NCBI GenBank assembly: GCA_016946835.1
Contig: JACVTC010000078.1
Location: forward strand, 596,501 to 660,500
Direction of reading: 5' to 3'
Origin: Neocallimastix lanati (nom. inval.)
Taxonomy: Eukaryota > Neocallimastigomycota > Neocallimastigomycetes > Neocallimastigales > Neocallimastigaceae
DNA: 64,000 bases
This document shows positions 50,487 through 64,000 of the stretch, one piece after another. Position 1 is the stretch's first letter; each line of letters starts with the position of its first letter. The translations under genes and the position numbers were made by a program. A model generated the notes under the pieces. It had not been told where the DNA came from, ran no database searches, and saw only the letters and a list, made by a program, of their open reading frames with translations.

Positions 50487-52731
50487 ATTAAAATAAATAA
50501 ATATAAAATGTTGTAAAGAATAAACATAAAAAATTTCCAAATTTAAATATAATAATATTGTTATATATTGTTATATATATATTTATATTATTATTATTAT
50601 ATGATTTATAACTTACAATTCAACATCACAATTATATGCTTTTGGTGTAACCTTAATTAATGTATGAAGTGGAATCTTAACATATGGTAATTCTTCATGA
50701 TCATAATTCATGAAATATGAATATAAACAACGAATTACAGCCTGATGACCAATAATGACAATAGTATGATCTGGATCATGGAAACGTTCTAATTCCATAA
50801 TAATAGGTTCTAATCTTTGAACTAAATCTCTATAACTTTCTCCACCCTTATATCTATAATTAAATTTATCTTTATCTCTTTCTGCATAATCTTGAGGATA
50901 TTGTTTCTCAATTTGCTCATATGTAAATCCATCACATACCCCAGAATTTAATTCATCTAAACACTTAAATTGAACTTTTGGATATGGCATATATTGTGAA
51001 GTTTGAATGGTACGTTTAAGAGTAGAAGTCCAAATAGTAACTTTTTGATTTTTTGGTATTTGTTTTGCAAAAACACTTGGCAATTTTTTAGCAAACAATT
51101 CACCTCTTGGACTTAGATAGGCATCACCACCAATTCTTCCTTGAACATTGAATTGACTTTCACCATGTCTTGTAAAATAAATAGTTCTTAAATAATAATA
51201 ATTGAAATAAAATATATAAGAATATAAATAAAAATTACACGAAAGAAATCAATTAATTAATATATATATATATAATCATTAATTAATTATATAATTATAT
51301 AATTATAAAATAATTTAAAGTATACTATTATTAAAATACAAAAAATTATAATAAAACTATTATATGTAATATACCTTGGAGCTGCATGTAAATTCATTAA
51401 GAAATATACTATTCTTGTTTGAATATAACCATCAACACGATTAACAATAACTCTTGTACGAATATTAATGGATTTAATAAAAGATAATTTTTCTTCTTCT
51501 TCTAAATCTAATGGTTCATATACCTTTTCATAATGTGCAATTCTAAGGTTAAAGTCTTCTTCTGCTTTATCTGGATTCATTCCTTTATAATCTGGACTAG
51601 AAACTCTAATATCACTTATGTTATTTTTAATAATTTCTGAATCATTACAAATAATTTCTATAAAAATAACATCTATATCTTCTGGTGTTAATAAATTTAA
51701 AACATTTTTTCTTCTTTCTTTAGTAATATTTGTTGCATCATAAATAGCAACAGTATTTTTATTATCACTTTCAAACCATCTATAAATATTATAAATAATA
51801 AAAAATAAATAAAAAATAAATATAAAATAAATAAAAAATAAATAAAAAATAAATAAAAAATAAATAAAAAATAAATAAAAAATAAAAAATAAAAAATAAA
51901 AAATTAAAAATTAAAAATAAAAAAAAAAAAATAAAATAAAATAAAAATAAAAAATAAAAAATAAAAAATAAAAAATAACAAATTAAAAATAAAAAATAAA
52001 TATATATATATATACACGTATATATATTAAACGCAAAATAAACAAAAGTATATTCATAAATCATTTATTATAATAAAATTATTACTTATAATTGTAAATC
52101 AATAAAATAAATAAATTTAAATGGTTGATAAGTTGATAATATAAAACTTACTTAATAATATCTTTTAATGCATGTTTTGCTGCTTCTTCTCTTAATTCTT
52201 TAGCTTCTAGATTTGCTGGATCAAAAAAATTATGTGATTCTAAACCTAACGCTCCAACTGTCTTTTGTCTATAATTAGCAACATTAAAAACCCTTGAAGA
52301 ATAACCCAACCAATTTAAGTAATGAGATAGTTTATTAGCTGTATAGGTTTTACCACGACCTATATAAAATATTTATTTCAAAATTAAAAAGAAAATTTTG
52401 ATTGTTAAATTAATTATTATATATAATATTCCTAAATTAATATATATATATATATTATACCTGGAAGACCAACAAATGCACATACTATTCTATTTTGAGC
52501 CTTTTCTGAATTTAAAAGACCGTTAAGATTACCTATTGAACCTCCACATTTAATAACTGTATCAACTCTTGCGGCATTGGTATATGGATCTTTATATTCC
52601 GGAAGAGAAGCATGACCAACTAAAGAAGAGGAAGAAACAAATTGTTTTTTCAAATTATACTCAGTATTAAATTTACCTTTTGCACCATTTATTATGGTGA
52701 AATCTTTCTCATCATATGATTTCTTATTCAT
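50273..52731 (-). CDS. 6-phosphofructo-2-kinase / fructose-2,6-bisphosphatase, five exons
   Basis: Exons on the minus strand: 52731-52461, 52359-52152, 51779-51375, 51186-50617, 50411-50273; the sum is 1593 nt and every join keeps the frame (530 residues). N-terminal kinase: P-loop GLPGRGKTYTA split by intron 1, NYRQKTVG, FFDPAN, IYDATNITKERRK, ICND and SPDYKG, all PFKFB hallmarks. C-terminal phosphatase: FTRHGES with the phospho-histidine, TSTLKRTIQTS, ELNSGVCDG, KGGESYRDLVQRLEPI and GHQAVIRCL with the second His. The C-terminus VELIPLNIPAVNT is recovered only by the last splice. The enzyme makes and removes fructose-2,6-bisphosphate, the cytosolic signal that sets glycolytic flux. Both active sites look intact. 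The Ser/Glu-rich tail may be regulatory. Confidence 0.9.
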
Positions 52732-53543
52732 TTATATAAATATATATATTATGTACTCTACTTTAAATAAGACTTCAGTTAATTTTTAAATATATGTTAT
52801 ATAAAATTTCTACAATACAGAAAATGAAATTATAAATTTAATTAAATAATATAAACTTTTTATAAATTATTTTACAACATAAGTTTTTTTTTTTTTTTTT
52901 TTTTTTTGGTTTTATTTTTGGTTTTATTTTAATTATTATATTATTTTATATTATTTTATTTGATCCTTTTTTTTTTTTTTGCTTGCTTGTTAGTTTATTT
53001 ATTTGTTTTATTTTGTTTTATTTTTGTTTTTGTTTTTGTTACTGCTAATGTTTTTATTTTATTTTATTATATTTTTTGAATTGCTATTTATATATAAGAA
53101 AAACAAATAAAATATAATAATAATTTAGTTTATTAATTATTTTAGTTTTACTATACTTCATATTAATATATTAAAATTTGCATTTTTTACCTTTGTAAGT
53201 TATCTTTAATTTTAATTCCTACAATTATTAATATATTCGTAAATTGACAGTTATTTCAAAAAAAAATAAAAAAATAAAAAAAAAATATTAGAGAATTAAA
53301 TAATAAATTAGTACCACTATATGTATTCTTATTTAAAATATATATATATTTTTGTTTTCATATATTTATAAATAATTATAAAATATATTTAATATAGCTA
53401 TTGCAATTTCTTTCTTTAATATTAAAATAAATTATCAATTTAATTTATATAAATTATAAGCAAAACGAATTTCCATATAATTTATTCGAATTATCTATAA
53501 AAACCGATGAAATTATATTTTTAGACTTTAGTAATAGTTCTTT

Positions 53544-53597
<54 letters not shown>

Positions 53598-54110
53598 CAT
53601 ATATATAGCATTTTATACAATATTTTTATTTGTTATTATATAACAATGAAATTCAAATTTTTTTGTATAAATTATCATTTGAAAGTTATTCAATTACTTT
53701 TTATAATATATTATTATTGTTGTAAAAAAAAGTTTTTTATAAAATATCAATATCTTAATTTAATTATAAATTTTTATATAAAAAAAATTTTATATTGTTG
53801 AGTGGATAATCATCAATCTATCTTTTTTAGCAACTATATTATAAACATTTATATATACATAAATTTTTCTTTTATTATAAAAATGAAAAATATTTAATAT
53901 AGTAATTATTTTATTATTTAAACTTATATGGTTCATTTTACTGAACTTCTTTAAAAAGTATTTAATTATATTACTTTATTTTTACTTTTTTAATATTCAA
54001 TGACTTTTGATTTTATATTAAATAAATAAAACATAAAACAATAAAAAATGAAATAAAAATAAAAAATAAAAATAATAAAAATGATAATAATAATAATAAA
54101 AATAAAAATA

Positions 54111-54141
<31 letters not shown>

Positions 54142-55374
54142 TTGTAAAATAAAACTCTTAATTGAAATAATAAATAAAATTGATGTTATTCAAATTATAT
54201 TAAGAATTCCAATTTTAAAAAAAATTATTTATATATATATTATTTAAATACATAAAAAACTTTAAAAAAAATAAATAAATAAGATAAAAAAAACATAAAG
54301 GATTAAATATTAAATGAAAATAAGAATTTATTAAATTTTAATTTCTATATTAATTTTTATTAAATAATATATTAACACAATATATTATTAATATATTCTA
54401 TATTTTCTTTAATAATTTTCAATGATTAATAAAATTTTATTAAAAATAAAATTTTATTAATCATTGATAATAAAACGATAATATATTTAAAGTAAAAGAT
54501 AATATAATACTTTTAATAAAAACTCTTCCAACAATATATAATTTTTAGATAATACTTTTTTATTAAAACTATGATAGTTACAAATGAAAACTATAGTAGA
54601 TAAAAAAAATTTTATTAGATATATTACATATAAATTAATTAAAAAATATTTTTAAATATATATATAAGAAAGATTAAAAATAAAATATAACACAAAATAA
54701 AATAAAAATTATTAGATAATAATTATAATAGTAATAAAAATAGTAATAATAATAAAAATAATAAAAATAATAAAGAATAATAATAATAATTTAATGTATT
54801 TTACTTCATTTTATATATTATTCTTAAAGCTCTAAAGACTCTTTATTATTTCTATATTAAGCAAATATTACATATTTTTTCATTTTAATACTAGTCAATA
54901 TAATTTAATAGAAAATATATTAATATTATAATGTAGCTATTAATTTAAGAAAATATGCCATCAAACTTTTAATTTAGTATAAATAATATATTACATTTTA
55001 TAATTTATTTATTTATTTATTCATTAATTGATTTTATAATTTAATTAACAAATTTAAAGACAAATAGATCTTTTATTTTTATTTATTTTTATTATAAAAC
55101 TTATTAATAAAAATAAAGGAAATACTATATATAATTAATATTCATTATATGCACATAATCTTATATATAATATATATAATATAACTTTAAAATGTAAAAA
55201 TAGTCAGTTTTTTTTGTTGAATTAAAGAAATTTATATCTTGCCTTCTAATTATTATAATAAACTCTTGATTAAAATAATTTGTAATTACTTTAATATTTT
55301 TTAATATTATATATTTATTTATTTATCCATATATTTATTTATCTATTTATTTATTTATCTATTTATTTATCTAT

Positions 55375-55406
<32 letters not shown>

Positions 55407-56936
55407 AATAATTTTCATAAAATGAATTTTTTTGTTTTTTTGTTTTTTTTTTGTTTTTTTGTTTTTTTTTTTTATTTGTTTAATATTTATTAAAATTAAA
55501 AATTAGTATTTTCATATTTTCCAATTTAAATTATTTTATTTTGTTATATTATATTATATATTATATTCTATTATAATATATAATAAGCTTGTTAAATTAA
55601 AAATATTTACTTAGTATTTACTAATGAATTGCAATATATTAGTAAAGGAATTAAATTAAAAATTTTAAATCATTCATAAATTTATTTACCATATATTAAT
55701 AATCCATTAATATATATTTTTTAAACATCGATTAAGTTTTTTTTTTTTGACGATAACAATGAAAATATGATATATATAAGAATTTCATTAAAAGCTAATC
55801 AGTTTTTTCGTCGCCACGAAAATGATTAATTTTTATTATAAAGTTAAAATGTTAAAATCTTCGATTTTGCAATTAGTCGCTTATAAAAAAAAAAAAAAAC
55901 AAATAAAAAAAAAAAAAATTAAAATAATTATTATATATTATATTATATTTTAACTCATTTCACCATTTCACAATTACTCATAATAATAATTATTCATTTG
56001 TTCAAATTAAAGATAATAATAAAATGTTAATGGATAATACATACTATATATAAATATAATTAAATTATTCATTATAATCCCTTTGTTGAAAAATATAATT
56101 TTCTATCATAATTTATTAATCTATTTATTTATTTATATTATTTGACTATTTTTTTAATTATTTAATTATTATATATATTTATTTATTATTTATTCATTTA
56201 TCTATTTATTCATCTATTTATTTAATATATTTATTTATTTATTTATAATATATTTATTTATTTATATTTTATTTATCTATTTATCCATTATTTATTTATT
56301 ATATTATTTTATCTATTTATTTTTTTCTATTATTTATTATTTATTATTTATTTATTATTAAATATATTTATTTATTATTTATTCATTTATCTTTTTATTC
56401 ATCTATTTATTTAATTATAATTGAATTATTATTTATATAATTATTTATTTATTTATTTATTTATTTATAATTTATTTATCTATTTATAATTTATTTATCT
56501 ATTTATTCATTATTTACCCATTATTTATTTATTATTTTATCTATTTATTATTTATCTATTATTTATTATATATTATTTATTATTTAAATGATTATTATTT
56601 ATTTAAAAATTTTAGTAATTGTAATCTAATATATAATATATATGTAGTAAATTGATTTTATTTATTTATTTATTTATTTATTTCCTAATTGTTCCTTAAC
56701 AGTCATTAAATTTATACCGAAAATAATTTAATACGTTCAACAAAAATAAATAAAAAAAAAAAAAGGGAAAAAAATAATAAATAAAAAAATATATATATTT
56801 TATATAATAATAATGTTATTATTATTGGTAGTACCAATATTTTATATCATTTATTTTATTCTATTTAATGTTTTTTTTTTTTTTTTGTACATGAATATTT
56901 ATATTTATACCAATATAGCCTTTTGTTATTTTCTTT
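52732..56936. other. Long AT-rich spacer, no gene seen
   Basis: No coding frame with recognisable content. Features seen: T-runs near 52885-52907, an A-run at 53548-53594, an A-run at 54114-54138, and long TTTA/TATT tetranucleotide tracts at 55310-55405, 56100-56600 and 56660-56684. An inverted repeat, AATGATTAATAAAATTTTATT followed by its complement, lies near 54420-54465. Confidence 0.65.
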
Positions 56937-57310
56937 TTAGGCTTGGTCTAATTAGAGTGAAGGACAAAAAGGCCTCCAGTCTCTCCCTTAAGCATATCAG
57001 ACCGTATTAAATTCTTAACCATACCGTTTTGACATAGACCTCCCTCAAAGCAAGGCTAATATAAAAGACATCCCCAATATGCCGTCTTATACAACGAGGT
57101 TCTTTTCAGTGTAGTCTAATCCTCTTACAGAACATGTACTCCCTGTATTAATAATTATATAGTCCAGTATCAGGATACTTATATGACGAGTAAACACTTA
57201 CTTCATTTAAAGGGAAAAACTCCCTAAGAGAATGAAAATGGCCCCATATAAATTCAGGTCTAAAGGTGATCAAGAAACCTTATATGTAAATTCTAATAAC
57301 CAGGATAAAA
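56937..57310. other. Less AT-rich island of unknown nature
   Basis: About 370 bp, visibly richer in G and C than the spacer on either side (for example GGACAAAAAGGCCTCCAGTC near the left end and GAAAATGGCCCCATATAAAT near the right). No long ORF; the minus strand reads open in segments broken by a few stops. It does not resemble the LTRs, leaders or genes elsewhere in the window. It is bounded on the right by a T-run (57358-57389). It could be an old mobile-element remnant, a decayed gene or a noncoding RNA. Confidence 0.4.
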
Positions 57311-57351
57311 TTGTTTTATTATATAATCTTATTTTATTATTTATAATATTA

Positions 57352-57390
<39 letters not shown>

Positions 57391-57921
57391 ACATGAAATA
57401 AACTTTATTTAATAATATTTATTAAAAAATTACATGAAATTATAATGCATGAAATTTTTTATATTAATTAAAAAAACTACGTTTATGAGTTTCGAGGACG
57501 AAATGATCTCTAACTCTTTCTTTCCCATTCATCGTATGAATAAAAATTTTCATTTGAATCTGTATCAGAATTTCAAATTTCTTCTTTTCCTTATTGTTTT
57601 AACTATCGACGCTCTTGACAACGATAGGTATATAAATTGATCATATTGTAAAAATCACAAATTACATTAGAGATAGCATTAATATGAAATTCCCTGGGCC
57701 CTACATAATATTAAATCGGATTAGAAGGGATTGAAAAGTATTATTAATAAAACGCCTTCTAATAAAAATAAAAATAGAAATAAAAATAAATAAAAATTAA
57801 AATATAGATATAGATATAAATTAAAGTATTTAAATAAACAAATGAAATAGTTTTATTGCTTTATACTTTATATGCTTATTTTATTTTGATTTCTTTTTTT
57901 TTTTTTTCTTTTTTTTTTTTT

Positions 57922-57960
<39 letters not shown>

Positions 57961-58366
57961 TATATTTGCTTTTATTTTAATTTTTAATAATTGGGAGTTT
58001 GATGTATTACATATATGTACTTTTTTTTTTTTTTTTAAAAAAAACAAAAAAAAAAAAAAAAAAACATAAAAAAAAAAAAAAAGAAATATTTAAAAATATT
58101 GGGAACATTACTATATTTTTATTTTCTCTTTTATATATATATATTATATACATATATACTTTTTTTTTTTTTTTTTTTTTTGTTTTTTTTTTTTTTTTTG
58201 TTTATTTTTTATAGAAATCTCAAAATTAATAAATAATTTTTATTATATTAGATACATAATATAAAAGGGTAGTAAATTTTTTTTTATTTCTTTATTTCTT
58301 TTTTTTTTTTTTTCATTTTTATTATTATAATTATTATAATTATATTATATTATAACATTAACTATT
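57311..58366. other. AT-rich spacer with a small possible Ty3 remnant
   Basis: Mostly homopolymers and TTTA repeats. At about 57480-57520 the string GTTTCGAGGACGAAATGATC stands out; similar TTCGAGGACGAA strings are common near the 3' end of chromodomain Ty3 elements, and the 63-codon frame at 57449-57640 includes it. A moderately complex stretch follows to 57770. Not enough to call an element. Confidence 0.35.
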
Positions 58367-59382
<1,016 letters not shown>

Positions 59383-59486
59383 TTTAATTTTTAAATTAAA
59401 GCATAAATGTTAAACATTAATATACTTTCTTTATTATTTTGAAAAAAAAAAAAAAAAAAAAAAGCATTTATATAGATATATTTTTT

Positions 59487-59885
59487 TTAGTAATATCCAT
59501 TAAAATATAAAATTGTACCTCTGTTAGAGTAATAGTAGTAAGCAGTTCCTGCAACACCAGCTAATGCTAACATAAGAATAGCCTTGGAACAACAGTTTTT
59601 GTTTTCACATTTACCGTTGCAAGAATTACTTTTTGGTTCTTCCTTTGGTGGTTCTGGGGCAGCTTCAGCTTCTTTTGGTGGGATTTCATTAGTAGCTTCA
59701 GTTTTTGGTGGTTCAACCTTATTTTCTTCGAGACAAAGTGGAGTTAAAGAAAGTGGACGGTAAGATAACTTAGAACCACTAATAAGAGCGGAAGCAGTGA
59801 AAGCTGAAGCTAATTTGGCATTTAAAGGAGCAGCAACTTTAGCAACAGCATTTTTCTTTAATAAACAAGAAGTAGTACTTAACAT
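59487..59885 (-). CDS. Small Cys-rich protein with N-terminal targeting-like region and one membrane span
   Basis: 132 residues, no intron. Residues 1-45 (MLSTTSCLLKKNAVAKVAAP...) are rich in Ala, Ser, Leu and Lys with no acidic residue, as in mitochondrial or hydrogenosomal targeting sequences. A Pro/Glu-rich linker (~52-88) leads to a Cys cluster (CNGKCENKNCCSK, ~90-102), then a single hydrophobic span (AILMLALAGVAGTAYYYY, ~103-120) and a short Tyr-rich end. Family not recognised. If the host is an anaerobic fungus, it would be a candidate hydrogenosomal membrane protein; that location is inferred from composition only. Its 3' end lies about 100 bp from the start of the UMP-CMP kinase gene, on the same strand and upstream of it. 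Confidence 0.65.
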   Translation of the reverse strand: MLSTTSCLLKKNAVAKVAAPLNAKLASAFTASALISGSKLSYRPLSLTPLCLEENKVEPPKTEATNEIPPKEAEAAPEPPKEEPKSNSCNGKCENKNCCSKAILMLALAGVAGTAYYYYSNRGTILYFNGYY

Positions 59886-62594
<2,709 letters not shown>

Positions 62595-64000
62595 ATGGAC
62601 AGGTAAAATAATTTATATATTTATGTATAGTATGAATTGTTTAGAACTTATTTATTAAAAAAAATAAATAATTTTAAAGTTCAAAATATGCAAATCTTAT
62701 AAAGAATGCAGGTGCAAGATGCACTTCATCAAAAGAAGAATTAGCATCACTATTTGGAAGTGATATTGGAATAATTAATGAGGAACATGTTGCTCGTATA
62801 GTAGGTATGATGGCAGGTGATACCGAATCTGATAATAAATGGGATCATATTTTTTTATATAAATGGCTATTTGAACAAGTATGCTTAATTATATAAATAT
62901 AATATAGTGGAAAGTATAAATATAGTTAATTTAATTATTTTTAAAAATGAATCGTAGGTTTCTTTGGATGTTATAAAGATCATTAAAAGTTTAGATTATG
63001 AAGGATTTATTATAAATGATCAACAGGGATTAAAAGTAATTCTTGATTTATTTCCAAATGATAGGGTAAGATAATTTTATAAATTTATGATAATTTGTTT
63101 TCTTTATTTTTTTAATATATTTTTATATAAAGGCAAAAAAGGAATTTCCAATGGAAGTATTATGGGGAAGATGGGAAAACTACAAAGGACAATTTAGTAT
63201 TTTAAAACAAATTGTTTTATTAAAACCAGATTATATGAATTTTTTAAATATTTATACCAGACCAATAATAACAATGGAAAATCCAAGTTTAGTGAACATA
63301 TCAAGTGCAAAATCAATTGTTTCATCTTTAGTAGGTCAAGTATGGAATTCAATAGATTTAATGGAAACATTACTTAATCTTGTAGAAACTGATTTACAAA
63401 AAAGTGTTTTAGAAATGTTTAAATTGGCCAGTAAAGATTCACCTGAACTTCTTCTTTTAGGTTTAGTTCAAGCAAATGCATTGGTATGATGTTATTATTA
63501 TAATTGAATGTTTTATAATTTTAGTATTAATAATCATTATTATATATATTAATTAAGCCTTGGAGTAAAAATGGGGAAACAGCTAAATTACAAAAAAGTA
63601 TGATAATTAATTTAGTTGTATTATTTTTAAATGGTCACCCAAGTTCAAGTGTAGTATTGGTAAAATTATGGCAAATAAATCAAAATGAATTGATATTTGG
63701 GTTGTTAAATGTTTATAATAATGATCGTTCTCAACTTTCAAGAATTTTAGATATTGCACAAGAAATTAAGGTAATTAAAAATTATTAAAATAATACAATT
63801 AAAAAAATTATTAATTTAAAATTATTGTAAATTTAATGTTTAGGGATTATCACAAATATTGGAAACAAAATATGATTTTGAATTTGTAATAGATTTAGCC
63901 TCATTAGCTTCCCGTAGAGATTATTTAAATTTAGAAAAATGGTTACAGGAACGGATTGTTGAATTTGGTGAACAATTTGTAAAAGCATGTTTGGATTTTT
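62595..64000 (+). CDS. NOT1: NOT1 / CNOT1, scaffold of the CCR4-NOT complex, N-terminal part, runs off the right edge
   Basis: Exons by eye: 62595-62602, 62680-62878, 62958-63065, 63133-63483, 63558-63770, 63844-64000+. All joins keep the frame and the introns are 67-79 bp. The first exon holds only ATGGACAG and joins to give [20 protein letters not shown]. Family landmarks: [15 protein letters not shown], the [16 protein letters not shown] block, [46 protein letters not shown] and [21 protein letters not shown] with GEQFVKACL, all in the order of CNOT1 HEAT-repeat regions. NOT1 holds the deadenylase subunits that shorten mRNA poly(A) tails in the cytoplasm. Compared with animal CNOT1 about 200 N-terminal residues are missing, so either the fungal protein starts later or further 5' exons were overlooked. 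Confidence 0.88.

Noticed and set aside
50412-50527. N-terminal extension of the 84-codon frame at the PFKFB 3' end
   Set aside because: Poly-Phe from a poly-A/T run inside the last intron; only 50273-50411 is exon.
56813-57010. 65-codon plus-strand frame
   Set aside because: Low-complexity hydrophobic start from AT repeats running into the less AT-rich island; no domain.
57478-57505. Hammerhead ribozyme
   Set aside because: The CTGATGA core is altered at key positions (reads TTTATGA) and the flanking stems do not pair.

Overview
The window is about 80% A+T or more. It carries long homopolymer and ATT/TTTA tracts, short GT..AG introns, Asn-rich low-complexity protein and several Ty3-type retrotransposons. 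The cellular genes that can be recognised are a UMP-CMP kinase of the fungal Ura6 kind, a bifunctional PFKFB and NOT1. Together these point to a very AT-rich fungus, most likely an anaerobic gut fungus (Neocallimastigomycota). That assignment is inferred from composition and gene style and has not been proved.

Positions 1-41370 are almost entirely a Russian-doll pile of LTR retrotransposons, labelled RE-A to RE-G here. The order can be read from target-site duplications (TSDs). A Ty1/copia-like gag (41371-41625) was cut by RE-F, an internally deleted chromodomain Ty3 element with a ~1.1 kb LTR. The 5' LTR of RE-F was later split by RE-G (TSD ATAA) and probably by RE-A at the left edge. Its 3' LTR was split three times: by RE-D (TSD CATGT, itself carrying solo LTR E), by RE-C (TSD CATAA) and by RE-B (TSD AATAA). 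A solo LTR related to RE-B landed at the edge of RE-C (TSD ACATA), and a solo RE-A LTR landed inside that one (TSD ACTAA). RE-B, C, D and G look intact and their LTR pairs look identical. RE-F and RE-A are broken.

The elements show mechanism-level signals. A, B, C, D and F all carry, directly after the 5' LTR, 10-16 nt that are the exact reverse complement of a site 33-40 nt downstream of their own TATA box. This is the layout of Tf1-type self-priming. RE-G instead has a tRNA-type primer site and a canonical -1 frameshift signal (TTTAAAC, 7-nt spacer, hairpin) between gag and pol. RE-F and RE-B share three structured leader RNA modules in a different order. The RE-F LTR contains perfect A-box and B-box motifs, and RE-G and RE-B inserted independently at the same point, 18 bp upstream of the A box.

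Positions 41371-64000 are host-like. There is an Asn-rich gene with a basic GGPREGAGRK motif (45830-48952, +). PFKFB has five exons (50273-52731, -), UMP-CMP kinase has four exons (58367-59382, -), and a small Cys-rich single-membrane-span protein follows (59487-59885, -). The start of NOT1, scaffold of the CCR4-NOT deadenylase, runs off the right edge (62595-64000, +). All splice joins given here were read by eye and keep the frame. The spacers are AT-rich repeats; a less AT-rich segment at 56937-57310 is unexplained.
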